Positions 10,089 to 22,094 of a stretch of DNA of 47,806 bases are shown in pieces; within the stretch, counting starts at the first letter, position 1; every line of letters starts with the position of its first letter. The notes beneath the pieces are model-generated. The model saw only the letters and a program-made list of their open reading frames with translations. It ran no database searches and was not told the origin of the DNA. The stretch is from Chromera velia (Eukaryota; Sar; Chromeraceae). The stretch is from positions 89,036 to 136,841 of the forward strand of contig JAHBMJ010002632.1 of assembly GCA_018398765.1 (NCBI GenBank), read 5' to 3'. Both the position numbers and the translations under genes were made by a program.

Positions 10089-11219
10089 TCGGCACTTCAA
10101 GAAAGTAAGATAAGACTCTCGGAAGGATGACCAAAGCTACTCTGCCACTTTGGATTTCGGCTCCTTGAGCACAGGGCAAAATTTGAGGAAGAGTTTCCGA
10201 AAACGCCTTGAACCACGGTGCAGTGATTTAGATATAGTGGCGATGTGGAGTCATGTGCGACTCTGCCAGAATTTAAGGAGAATCTCGATCCTATATATGT
10301 GCGAACTAACGGCCGGTATATATGATGGGACGTGCTATGCATCCACGAACCCTCGTATAACCCTCGTGGCCCCGGAAAGCGAAGCGGGGGGCACTTACAA
10401 AACAAAAATACCCCAGCCCATGCATGCACGGTGTCTTTCGCCAAAAAAAGGCCCCGGAAAGATCCCGCCCCAAATGGTCCAGAAAAGCGTGCATGAACCC
10501 GCGCCGTCATGCATGCGTGCGTCAGTGGCCCCGGAAAGCGACAGGCTGCATCCCCGGGCTTTTTTCCTGGGGGAGGGGGGGTTCTGCGGCTTTTCCCGCG
10601 GGGAGGGGGTCGGCGCGACCGCCCGATCGGCTGGCCGGCGTGCGTCAATCGTGAAGTTCTCATTTTTCTTGCTTTCCGGGGCCGTTCGCAAGCTTGCTTG
10701 CGTCAGATTTAATATATTTCGAATATAGCGCATGCATGCTTTGCATGTGCTCAGTCTGGGGCAACTGAGCATATATTCATATAGACTCCCATATAGAGCT
10801 ATAGGGCTTTTACCGCACGGGGAGGGGGGGGTGCAGCGGTGCGGGAGATTCTACGATGAGGGCGCGTCTCTGTAATGCCATCTGAGGCCCGACTCCACTC
10901 AGATTCACAATCCCTTCCATAAATAGGTGGCTAATAGGTGGCTGGCTTTTCACATTTCCTGATTCACCCCATTTATTAATACCAACATGGCTAGAAGGTA
11001 CGACCACAACAGGTGGACTCGCTACGTTTCCCATTCATAGTTCCGCCATCTTCGAGTTTGTGCATTTTTTTGCGATCTCCGTCCGTCAGCCACCCTGTCC
11101 GTCTACCCGCCATCAACCATCGTTACGAAATCAAACGTACAGTCTGAGGCCAACTACCTCGCTGATGCTAGGACCGATCGAGACAGTGCTGGATTCTGTT
11201 TAGCCTGTGTCAATAGAAA
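10089..11219. promoter_or_regulatory. Divergent 5' region with repeated GGCCCCGGAAAGCG motifs
   Basis: Separates the hydrolase (-) and thioesterase (+) starts. GGCCCCGGAAAGCG occurs at 10368-10381 and 10527-10540, the 12-bp core GGCCCCGGAAAG at 10450-10461, and its reverse complement at 10672-10683. GCATGC palindromes are interspersed. No coding exon is recognised. A regulatory role is inferred from position. Confidence 0.45.
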
Positions 11220-12015
11220 ATGGCACAACACTTTTCCGGGCCTTTGTGGGAAAGAACTGGAGTCAGGGCCGCACGACCTAAGGCGGTATCGGGGCGGCGG
11301 CTACCCTCAAGGCGGCGTCTCTTCTCGTTGCCGACCCTCAAACGCAGCAGCTGCGTTCCGTTCTGACTTCTTTCGTTGCCCCTATGGCAGCAGGTGAAGT
11401 AAGATGCACAGCGACAACGCTTCGAACGGGGAAATCCGTAATGTCACGGGCGTAGAGGCTAAGTTGATGCAATGCGGGGCAGTCACGAGGAGCCTCACGG
11501 CGTGTTTTAGGGCAGGACGGCCTATACTATCGGTACCGCCGTCAGTATCCTCGAGAACTGACTTACCCAAAATTGAGGACTGCCCTGTTTGGAAACTTGG
11601 GGAAGACTACCCTGGGTTTCTTCAGAACTACGAAGTGAGATGGTATGGGGGGAAGCCGTTTGAGAAAAAAACTTGCACTCGCTTTGCACGACTCTGGCTA
11701 GGAATTCGGGGGCAAAACGGGAACGGAGCAATCTGCGAGAAGCCTCTCAACGTTACCCCCACCCTCGTTGCTCTTGCAGACATGCCCCCTGCAATCATCT
11801 CTCTTCACTACGACCAGCCTATCCAATCTAGTTCCCTGACTTGGTTCCTCAAGTTTGTGCAGCCCCCTGATCAAGTCAGGATGGAGTGGTTATACCTTGA
11901 GTACGAGCTGCTTGCTGCCTCAGAGGGCTACAGTCAACAGAACGGGACCGTGTTCGACCAACACGGAAACCTCATCGTGCTGAGTCGGCAGAACATGGTG
12001 TATTTCGAGCCGTAG
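11220..12015 (+). pseudogene. Thioesterase-like (double-hotdog) gene in three frames, probably frameshifted
   Basis: The longest open frame (11404-12015, 203 codons) holds the C-terminal hotdog of a thioesterase-like (TesB/4HBT_3) protein: TPTLVALADMPPA, LTWFLKFVQPP, and GTVFDQHGNLIVLSRQNMVY at the end. Its N-terminal residues are not conserved. The missing N-terminal hotdog is in another frame at 11282-11453: GGIGAAATLKAAS, then LRSVLTSFVAPMAAGEV and TLRTGKSVMSR, running into a stop. It continues in the 11404 frame from VEAKLMQ (about 11452). A third frame from ATG 11220 (MAQHFSGPLWERTGVRAAR) may be the beginning. The parts add up to about 270 residues, normal for the family. Two 1-2 base shifts suggest a recent pseudogene or assembly errors; small introns are possible but no good sites are visible. 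Such proteins hydrolyse acyl-CoA. Confidence 0.7.
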
Positions 12016-15000
12016 CCTGCTGCAGTGTCCTTACAAAGTCGAGGAGCAAAACTCTGAGGTGTGCACGCAGCTAGCATGCAGGCAGACGAACGTACATCTC
12101 ATCACTACCCAACATGCTAGCCAACACGACTTGAATTTAATTGCAATTTAATAAATTCTCAGGTTTAATTCTGTTATGTTCTAACATAATCAGTGACATT
12201 GTTGTCTCGTATTTTGACGATGCTGCTGCGCGCCAGCCCAACGGGGCTCAAAAAAATGTTTCAAACGGAGGCATCTCAAGACAAACAGTCGATTAAAGTC
12301 CAGATTAGATTAAAATAAATGATGATGGAAGAGGTTAAATCCTAGACCGAAACCTATAATTAAGTCACTGTCAGGGCTATATGGACAACCCAGCGGCAGG
12401 ACATTTCAGATTGATCTAATAATTAATTGTGTATACACTTTGAATTGTCACTTTCCCATTCAAAAACGAAAAAAGGAATTGATTGATTGAGTTCTGGCTA
12501 TTATTAAACTATAGTTTAAGTGTTTCGTACTATATATTCTATTATAAACCTCTAGGAAAACCTCTCCCAGCTGCTACGGTGGAACCAGCGACAGCTAAGG
12601 CAGTTTTGAAGCTAGGTCTCGAAGACTTTGTGTTCTTCTCGCCATTTTCTTTCGATTTCCTCCCTATTTCTGATTGCACTGCTTGAATCTCCCCACTCTC
12701 TTTTTTGGCGGAAATACTTTCTGTGTCAGTATACATCTACTCACTTTTTGCTGAGCTTACGGGCACAAGAAAAGAATTCCTCTTTCAGGAGCCCCGTCTC
12801 TCTGTTCTTCAGATAGCTGAAGTACATCCCCACGATGCTCCTCAGAGTTCTCTGAATCATCTTGAACGCCTCCCTCCACTGGTAGTCAGTGGCAGAAGGG
12901 AGGAACCTTTGTTTCATCGTAGGGAGACACCGGAAGCTTAAAAGACAAGCCTGCATGGGACTTTTGGATAGAGACCCTCAAAAACAATGCATGCATTTAC
13001 TTTTATACAGAGCGCTTCGATGCACAATTCAGATGGAGACCCTCAAAAACAGTATGTGCAAAGGTCAACAAAGGGATGCATGAAGTTCAACCTTGGCTTG
13101 ATCTGGATCGACTGCATAGCACTGCTTCAGTTTCGTCGTTCAAGGAGAAATAAACTTCCTATACAGACAATGTCAAGGAGGAACAGCTTTTTGAGGAATT
13201 TCTTGATCTTAGGAGCGGCCTCTACGGTTGGCAAAACCCAATGCTGGATGTGTCTGCTCATGTCTTCCTAAATTTATTGGTAATTTAAAAGCATGTCAAC
13301 CTTGAAGTTCTCTCTGACCGCATTTCTGTTCTCAGTTGATGGTAGACCTGCCTGATAAAGCTTAGATGCCCCGTCAACCTTCTCAACAAAACCCAGAGTC
13401 TTTTTTCTATCTTCTGGAAGACACAGCATCCAAAAATTGAGTAGCCAGTCAAGCTTGTTGAGGGTTGGAAGATTGTGAACGAACCACTCTCGAACATATC
13501 CCAACGTCTCCGTGAAAATGATTTTGAGCTGTCATCTCTCATCCTTCAGCGTGTGCTTCAATGTCCAAACAGAGGGACAAACGACGCACTTATGGTGGTA
13601 TTTATATTCCTTCTCTCCATCAGCAAGCAGTCCGACGTGAAAGTTACCAATGTGTTAACAGTTTCTGATTTTGCTGCGGAGGTAGAAGGCGTATGTAGAA
13701 AACAAAGGACAGATGTTTGAGACGTGCGTCAGACTTGCAAAACACATTTCTACACCGGGGCCCATCCTCTCCTCTAATACTGTAGTAACACATTTCTATA
13801 CCGGGGTGGAACACCATACCTGAATTGCGTTTTCTCCCTCTACTTAGCTCCTCTCATCATCAAACCAGAAAAGGAGTGTAAGATGAGGAGAAAGAGATTA
13901 ACGTTTCGTACCTTTGCCTGTTTGACGAAGAGACGGTGAAAGAACTCGATGCAAATATGGTGGAAGGGCTTTGCATTCACCTTTTGTTCTCTTAGATGGG
14001 TGATTGACAATCCTTTGCATGTCTATATGGCTCACCAGTTTTAACCCCATACATCATCATCATATCATCATATCTATGCTGACTCTACGGGGTGCTATAG
14101 GAGCTTGGCTCATGCAAGTAGCACAGCAAATTCATTCATTCATGTATACATGCATATTTAAGGGATAAACAGTTGGATGACAGTCACTGCTCAGTCTATC
14201 TTTATCCTATCCTCTATCTATCTATGCTTGTCACTGGCCATTAAAAACAAAAAAAACTATTTTTTCGTCCGTTTTATCATAGACGTGCAAGAAGTTCAGT
14301 AGCTAGGCAACAGATGCTACCAGAGACTAGGAAGCTAGCTGTTGAGCGACTGAAGATCAAGAATCGATAGAGACTACAAGAAGACAGAAGTCCGAAGTCT
14401 CAAAGAAGGAATAGAAACTGAATGACAAGAGCTAGGGGCTGCTCTTGAATCGAGATCAACATGAAGAAAACATAAGCAACACGTTTGATTGAGCAATCGA
14501 ATGACTTGCGTGCTGCGCTATGCATGACGGAATGATAAGACCCCAGAAAGTGCCTTTGCATGGGGCCAGATTGAAATGTCTGTGTGCCATGGATGGTTGA
14601 CTTTGGTCTGAAAAGGGAGAAAGACACATCAAGAGTAAAGAGGGCAAGCTTAAGCAACACTTGGAGATGTGAAGCAACACTTGACGCCAAAATTGATTCA
14701 CGTACGAACGCATGGATCCGGTTGGGCCATACAAAACACAGCACTGATCACAGTAAATGCATGCGCGGGAAGAAAAAAAGGAGCCGCTAAACCGAACGAG
14801 AAAAATTGGTATGCAGTCAGCACCGGACATAAAACGCAGTCAACACGGCGCATCAAGCACTAAAAATGCATGGATGGACGCCGATAGAAAGAAAAAAGGT
14901 CAGGCAACCTGAGAGAACATTGCGACGTGCGTGTCTGCATATAGAAGCAATGAAGCATATTTTCTTGGTTGTCTGTTTCACAGTACTTTCACTTGATTGA

Positions 15001-15306
15001 CTCAATTTTACACTCAATCTAGGACTCAATCAAATTAAAAAGTGATACTTTAAGTGATCTTCGAGATGATTAATTGTTTTAAGTCAGTCTGAAATCCTAG
15101 CTGAAATCTAATTAGAAATTTAAACTCTTAATTTATTATCATAATTTTATTATGAGTCTTAAACTATATATAGCACTTAAATAATTAAATTAAATTTCAT
15201 TGTTAATTAAGTTCTTAAATTCTAGCTCATGTTTAGTCGCCTTAATTTTCATGCTTTTCTTTTTCAGTTTAACAGTTTTTCGGCTTTCGGTTATTTTAAA
15301 AAAACT
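12016..15306. other. AT-rich region, no confident gene
   Basis: Contains only scattered short frames without recognisable domains. Direct repeats are visible: AACACATTTCTACACCGGGG at 13741-13760 recurs with one mismatch at 13787-13806, and GAGACCCTCAAAAACA occurs at about 12970 and 13036. A possible decayed minus-strand gene is listed separately. Confidence 0.6.
12741..13720 (-). pseudogene. Possible decayed or unrecognised minus-strand gene
   Basis: Several minus-strand fragments look more protein-like than chance: one at 13504-13274 (WFVHNLPTLNKLDWLLNFWM and following), one at about 13265-13130 (HWVLPTVEAAPKIKKFLKKL) and one at 12956-12741 (TDYQWREAFKMIQRTLRSIV). They lie in order but are separated by stops and frame changes. 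I do not recognise a family. They may be exons, relics or chance. Confidence 0.25.
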
Positions 15307-15567
15307 AGGGATGATCCCAATATATTTATTTACATTAAAGTGACGATGATTTCACTTTAAATAAATAATTTAAAACACTAAAACATTTAAAGAAGAAAAG
15401 TTAGAACTAAAACTACAAGAAAACATCACTTTTCTAGCGTTCTTTGCAGGGTAGTTTAAAATACTACTAGTTTTAAAGTGTTTATAAAAGGAAAATTTTA
15501 AAGTTTACAGTTAAAGTGGGGGTGTTATCACTTTATTTGAAAATCTAAAACTATTGGGATAACCCCT
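15307..15567. mobile_element. AT-rich inverted-repeat element
   Basis: Ends AGGGATGATCCCAATA (15307-15322) and TATTGGGATAACCCCT (15552-15567) are inverted copies matching at 14 of 16 positions. The interior contains smaller palindromes around TTAAAGTGA/TCACTTTAA. No coding capacity; it ends 63 bp before the LTR element. Confidence 0.4.
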
Positions 15568-15630
15568 AAAAAAAAAATCTAGAAAAAAATAAAAAGAAAC
15601 AATTAACGTGTCTGAAAACATACAAATCTT

Positions 15631-16088
15631 TGCTTTGTCCCTCCTGTCCGGCCACCTTATAGCGTTCAAACAGAAGGTAAAGCGAGGATAAGAACCTTAG
15701 GGAAGATCTAAAGAAGGAATATGAGCAACACTCATTCAGGCAGCAGTTTACAGAAGGTTTAGCTCTAGAGCTATCTGAGATTCCAATCAGCTAGGTTCAT
15801 TCTATTATTGCATAATTTCTACTTATGCTCCTCTCTGTTCCTCTCTCTCAGAGTCTCAGACTCCCGATCTATGACAAACAGACATTAGCCTTAAACGATC
15901 CTATGTGTTGCTCAAGTAACATGTTGCTTCAATACGAATATTGCGAAGGTCAGACTCGACTTCGATCGATGCGCGTGCGATACGTACGAAGCAAAGCACG
16001 GCGGCAAAATGTGGTGCGGCACGTTGGCTCACTCAGTCACGGCACATACGAAGGCTCAAAGGGCGGCGCTACAGGGTAGGACTCCACA
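15631..16088 (-). repeat. LTR, left copy (3' LTR in element orientation)
   Basis: Aligned by hand to 17689-18156: 25 substitutions in about 458 bp (roughly 94-95% identity) and one 10-bp indel. Begins TGCTTTGTCC and ends ACTCCACA on the plus strand. Confidence 0.85.
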
Positions 16089-17688
16089 GATCCTCCCCGG
16101 CCGCCATGGACAGAGAAATTGCGTCCTCGCGATAAATGAAAGAACGGGTCGAGTATACGCTTCAATACCCGAAGTCGATCTCATCCAAGTCACCATAGAT
16201 GTCGTTAGAGCTTCAAAAACTTCATCTCGATGGCATCCGTGTCCAAAATCTCCGGGGGGCGACGTAAATCACCTCCGTACGTACACTTAGAACGATCTTA
16301 AAACGCCACGATGTGTGAGGCGTGCTCGCAAGTCCAAGGTTATCCAAAGATAGGCGCCCGATGCAGATACTGGTGGCATCAATAAAAGCACCTCTCCAGC
16401 GCCTGTGTATGTCGTTGACCGGAAGACTCGATCGGAGTTGTGGGTCTCTAGCACCAGCTAGTCCAGGAGTACAATACCCATATGTATGCATCCAACTCGG
16501 CGTCAACGAATTGTTAACAGCTGCAAAGGGATGTAGAGAAAAGAAAAGGGTGCAGCTACATACCGCTCCACTCATAGCTTCCTGAAAGCTTATTTGTATA
16601 TCGGCCATCCTTGTTCTCACTAAGCTACCATGCCAAGCCAAACTAAATGGCACTTCAGAACACTTTGTCACGACCTCACTCCTCGAGGTGCATTACTCCG
16701 ATTGCTCGATCGTTCGCTCCATGAGCAGCCATCACCAGCTTTAAATCCTTTCACCTTCTCACTGTCAGTCGAGAGGAACCGTTACGGTGCAACCGGGACA
16801 TATCGACCCATCACAGGGCAACCCGGCCATGTGGCAGCAGTCACACACTTGACTTTTCGTACTTCAGGCCTGCCGTTCCCTCAGGGGCATCAAACACATC
16901 CAATGCCTCCTGGCTCAACATCAAGATCGAAAGTGCAAGTCTTTTTAGCTTCGAACAGCATGTTACTTTGCAGTAGAAAGAACTCTCTCAGCTCTGCTCT
17001 TTTGGAGGGAAGTCCCGACGACTTCATGTGCATGTGTACACAATGGATGGAGTGGTTGTAGGGCCGTAGCACACTCAGCCTCCTGCTAAGCGCCCATACC
17101 TTTCGCATCATTTCAACATAAAAGGATTATCGCACAAAGATGCCAACCACCGTGAATATTAAGCGCACACACCAGCTGCCAGAGTTGGACAGTCAGTCAT
17201 GTGCAGACACGGACACAGCAAACAGCAGAGTCACAGCCGGACACAAGCTAGTCCCATTCGATCAGACATAGAACCAGTCACACATTCACAGAACAGCAAG
17301 CAAAAGAAGCAATCTACTGGCCGTTTCAATTGTGATGTACTCGTAGACGGCAATCTCCGTGAGACAGAGTCACTCAAAAGTCCAAGCAACACCAAGCAAC
17401 GTACGTCTTTTCAACGCCCTCCAACAATCTTCAGATTCTCTATGCAACCGGCCAGCTAACCGGGGACAAAAGGAAAGCTCAGGATCGGACTCGAAGCGGA
17501 TCTCCGAAAGAGGGCTCCAGGCAGCTTAAGACGTAAGGGGACGCTGAATTCCCGTACTCACAGTCTTTGCCTGACCATGCCCGTATCGTTGCAATCGGTT
17601 TCCAACTGTTGCACAAAAGGACAGATCTGGTCTCCATCACAGAAGGCACACGAGAGTCGACACTCATCGAGCTGAGCGTTCACCACAA

Positions 17689-18156
17689 TGCTTTATCCCT
17701 CCTGTCCGGCCACCTTATGGTGTCCAGACAGAAGGTAAAGCGAGGATAAGAACCTTAGGGAAGATCTAGAGAAGGAATGTGAGCAACACTCATTTAGGCA
17801 GCAGTTTACAGAAGGTTTAGCTCTAGAGCTATCTGGGATTCCAATCAGCTAGGTTTATTCTATTATTGCACAATTTCTACTAATGCTCCTCTCTGTTCCT
17901 CTCTCTCAGAGTCTCAGACTCCCGATCTATGACAAACAGACATTAGCCTTAAATGATCCTATCTGTTGCTCAAGTAACATGTTGCTTCAATGCGAACATT
18001 GCGAAGGTCAGACTTGATTTCGATCGATGCGCGTGTGACACGTACGAAGCAAAGCGTGGCGGCAGAATGTGGTGCGGCACGTTGGCTCACTCAGTCACGG
18101 CGCATACGAAGGCTCAAAGGGCGGCGCCACAGGGTAGGAGACCGTAGGACTCCACA
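17689..18156 (-). repeat. LTR, right copy (5' LTR in element orientation)
   Basis: Begins TGCTTTATCC and ends ACTCCACA. It carries 10 extra bases near the end (GACCGTAGGA), which look like a small local duplication of GTAGGA. Confidence 0.85.
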
Positions 18157-18655
18157 TCCTTCTAAAAATCCTCTATATTAATAATTAAGAGATCGACTTG
18201 GAGATCGATCCTCAATCCACAACTAACTGTTTTTCTTCTTAATATTATTAATATTAAATACATGGAATTGGATACACATTCGGATTTGGCTTGGAATATT
18301 ACTTATTCTATTATGCTGAGCGCTTACAAAGCAATAAGCAAAGCAACTAGCAAAGCAGGCTTATACAAATCATGGCAGATTGAAGGCGTTTGTTGCTCCC
18401 CTAGTGATACGGCTCCTTCTACGGTCAGATGCAAGCTCTCATTCCTCGATGCTGGAACTGCCACACATCCTGCAAGCCCAAGGTTGCTAGAGGCGGACAG
18501 TACCTGCCCAGATCCGGCAGACTGGATGGGAATGAAAACAGGAACCCGACGAGCTCGAATCAACAGCAAGCTACCCTTTTTTCTACTTTAACCGCAACCC
18601 CCCTCCCTCCTTTGCCTCTGTCTCATTTCGTGGAAGCTTCCCATAAACGAGACGC

Positions 18656-21600
18656 TTACACGACCACGGCGGCCTTGTCCTTTCCGTGAGCAGACAGGTA
18701 GTCAGTGAACTCCTGCAAAACAAGCAACCAGAGTGATGACCACATGCACAACGAATTTATACATGGCAAGATTTTCATGAAAGGATACCAGGTCTCTCGG
18801 CGCCGGGTCTAAGCACACATGAGAAACAACCCCTGTGGAGACAAAAAACAGTGTCATGCTCTCAATACACGCTTTGGTGCTTTGGCACCCATTTCCACCC
18901 TTTCACCAAGGGAAGGGCATCATCGTACTTCACAAAAGTTCCTCCCTTCCCCCTCTCTGATGGTCCTTCCAAGTGCCTCCGAAGCACCTGAAGAAACTGA
19001 ACCCGAGACTCCGAAAAAGGGAAAAATACTCTCAGCCTTTTTTTTGCATGACCTCTCCCAGACGTCTACCCGCTGTGGTTGCCCATTGCACCTTGAGATT
19101 CCCCGTCTTTCGTTAACACCACCCCGCCTCCCTTCGCACCCCTCCCTGCTTGCTACCGGGAGTCTAACCTCTCTCTCCCCCCCTCTGGTGAACACACGAA
19201 CGAACGAAACGAAAGAGGGAAGTCGGTACATGAGAACCTCCCTGAATTCATGCAACACCGAACTTCGTGACTAAAAAGACAAACCCACAGACGGACAGAC
19301 AGACAAACAGACTGAGAGACTGACTGACCTGGTAGGGGGAGGGGACGAAGTGAGTGGGTCTCCAGAACTCGGGAGTGAGGTAGCCGTAGGTCTTGGAGAG
19401 AGCGTTAAAGCAGGCCATCATGAAATTGCCGCGAGTCTTCGAGTGCCCCGTGGTGCAGGTGAAGCAGTCGGAAACCCCCGCGAACTGAGACCAGACAGCC
19501 AAACAGAGACAGACAGAGGGAGAACGACAGAAGAAATTTGAGCGCGAACAGGTAAGGGAGGGGGGCACCACGCAACAAGTGTTGGCTCACGCTTTCTGAT
19601 GACTGGCGTGAGTCTGCGAAGGAAGCATTGGTGTGGGTACTTGTCTTTTCATCTGATCACAGAGGGTATCTTCAGACTTGTGTGTGTTTCGATTCGTTTC
19701 ACGGGATCCACAACAGGGAGACACAAGAGCCTTCCTGAGGTAACCCCTTCGTCAATTTGCAGGTTTCAGATATTCAGTCATCACCAGAATAATTGATGAG
19801 AGAGAATTTAGTCGATTGACAAGCACAAAAAGAACATTTTTTTTTACCGAATGCATGAGGAGTTTATTGAGGGTCTCTGTCGACTAGTCGAGGTGTCTTT
19901 CTGTCCCAAACCACCCTTCGGGGAAGTCAATCGCCTAAGGTGACTCAGATCTAACAGCCACCAACACAAAAGACCACAAAAAACAAAAAAAAATCAGCCC
20001 CCCCTACCGCTACTGATGCTGCTATCTGAGGGTGCATGAGTGGGGGGTGACAAATGCAAACAAAAGCTGTGGGTGCAGGGAGACTTCATTCAAGTAGATG
20101 CAGGGCAGACCGTATTGGAAAGGACAAATAAAAGGGCAACAGAGACGGGCAGACATGCTGAGCAGGAAGCGAGCGAAACGACGAACCAACAAACACTTGT
20201 GTGGAAGCGGAGGGGGGCATTGCTGTGGGAAAACCACCCACAGATCGTCACCGAGACGACACACACACAAAAGAAAGAGGACAAAAAAATACCGACAGGT
20301 GGACGGGCAGGTAAGCAGACAAAATTGACAAGTCAAAAAGGCTCCAGTCGTCATAGGCTGTCTTCTTCTACGGAGAGACGGACAGACAGGCAGAAAGTTA
20401 CAGGCACACACGCAGACGCGGACAGGCAAACAGAAGAACTGTCACAAGAGCTGTTTCTTCGCGACAAGCCTCAGCCTCCTCTTCGAACGGTTGCGTTCTT
20501 TCCACCGCCCTGCCGGCTTCCGAGAGGGTTCGTCTCAGAACAACGGTCAGGCCTCTGAACAAACTCCGGGCTCTCATCATTGGCTTGCAACACACTCCAT
20601 TCTCTCTCTCGATTTCTCTCTCTCTCTCGCGCACACGCGTCTGATGTATCTTGGATTGCCCACCTTACCTTGTTTTCTTCTGTTTCTTCGTCTCTCTCTA
20701 CTTTTCTTCCTGACTTGGGCTCCCGCATCTCCAGCAACCATTTTTATTTCGCTCAGGATGGATGGATAGACAGATCAATCGATCTTCCTGCCCTTTTGAT
20801 TGGGAGGATCTCATACACACCACACCGCATGAAAGAATCGCAAGGTCGATGGATCAGGTGAATAATGAGAAACGATACATCTGATTCAACAAGTATCTGA
20901 ACGGCAACTGTCGACAAACACAAAAATAAATAAATTGCCCACTGCCTCCTGCACCTCTTCCCCTCGACTGACCTGCAGGAGCTTCTTGGTCACGGGAGCA
21001 CCGACGATACCGGTACCGCGGGGGGCCGGGATCAGACGCACTCTCACAGACCCACACTTGCCGTGCACCTTCATGGGCACTGTGTGGGGGGCACCGATCT
21101 TGTTCCCCCAATATCCTCTGCGGATAGGGATCAGAGCAAGCTTGGCAGCGTAGATGGCACCACGAATAGCGGTGGCCACCTCCTTGGCGCACTTCATGCC
21201 CAGCCCGAGGTGCCCGTCCATATCTCCGACAGCGACGAAAGCCTTAAAGCGGGTACGCTGTCCGGCTCGAGTCTGCTTTTGGACCGGCATGATCTTCATC
21301 ACTTCGTCCTTGAGGACACCAGGGGCAAAGAAGTGCTCGATGATCTGCAATCACACAGAAAAAAGAAGAGGAAGGAAAAGATTCAAAGGAGACATACCCG
21401 CTTTGGAACCACTAGCTCTCCCAAGCTCACCAATATCACCCAGACAGCAAGTCGTCACGCTTCCGAACGGACCTGGTACTCCTTGATGGGAAGGGAGTGG
21501 AGGTAGATCCCCTCGATAGAAGAGATCTTTCCATCCTTCACCAAGCGACCGAGCTTAGTGACGGGGGTCCAGACATCCTTCTCGTCGGCGCGACCTCTGC

Positions 21601-22094
21601 CACGGCCTCTGCAAGAGAACACGCACAAATCGTTCGGTGCGTCCACACAACCATTAACGAGACTGGGAAGTCAAGACAGGCACGGAAAGACAACAGGGGA
21701 GCCTGGAGAAGGGAGAACAGCTCGACCCATCAGGGTTAAAAAGCTCGGTTTGGTGTTTTCCACAGATGTGATTTCAGAGTTGAATTTCTGAAAATTTGCA
21801 TCATTTGGGCAGGCAGAGCCTCACTCTCCCCTCATCCCCGGTCTCAGCCATTCAAACCACACGGCATAGTAGAAGGCACCAGGCCATGCTCGGAGACAGC
21901 CAACTGCAGCCGTCAACCGACCTGCCGCGACGGTCACCACCCCTGCCCCTGCGGTCTCCACGCCCAAAGCCTCGGCCAAAGCCGCCACGTCCGGATTCTG
22001 CAGGCAAAAAAGGGGCAAAGACGGTTCACACAAGAAAGCGGAAAAGAATTGACACAGGAACAGCAGCTGGAGCTCTTCGAAGCTGACCTGCCAT
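18656..22094 (-). CDS. RPS2: 40S ribosomal protein uS5 (RPS2), six exons
   Basis: Exons on the minus strand are 22094-22088, 21997-21922, 21608-21473, 21344-20973, 19484-19329 and 18712-18656; phases agree and give 267 residues, normal for eukaryotic uS5. The 7-bp first exon encodes only MA plus one base. An RG-rich N-terminal tail ([18 protein letters not shown]) follows. The uS5 double-stranded RNA-binding fold is plain ([40 protein letters not shown]), as is the C-terminal domain ([15 protein letters not shown]), ending [18 protein letters not shown]. uS5 sits at the mRNA entry side of the small subunit and helps decoding accuracy and 40S maturation. The intron at 19485-20972 is long and repeat-rich. 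The gene is divergent from CIA2, 576 bp away, suggesting a shared promoter region. Confidence 0.97.

Larger units (their letters stand above)
15631..18156 (-). mobile_element. Short non-autonomous LTR retroelement
   Basis: Two direct repeats of 458 and 468 bp, each starting TG and ending CA, flank about 1.6 kb of internal sequence. On the minus strand, the base run next to the right-hand LTR (left of 17689) reads TGGTGAACGCTCAGC, a plausible tRNA primer-binding site starting with TGG. The run beside the left-hand LTR (16089 onward) reads GGCCGGGGAGGATC, a plausible polypurine tract. Both fit a minus-strand element. The interior has only short frames (for example 16222-16671 minus) and no recognisable gag, protease, reverse transcriptase, RNase H or integrase motif, so this is a TRIM-like or internally deleted element. 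No perfect target duplication was seen. Confidence 0.75.

Noticed and set aside
11404..12015. Treating the 203-codon frame as a complete gene
   Set aside because: Conserved N-terminal hotdog motifs continue upstream in other frames, so this frame is only part of the gene.
16222..16671. Minus-strand frame inside the LTR element as a pol or gag gene
   Set aside because: No reverse transcriptase, RNase H, integrase, protease or zinc-knuckle motif could be read in it.
20886..21192. Extending the RPS2 exon beyond 20973
   Set aside because: A GTCAGT donor follows LLQ, and the conserved continuation FAGVSDC is in the exon at 19329-19484.
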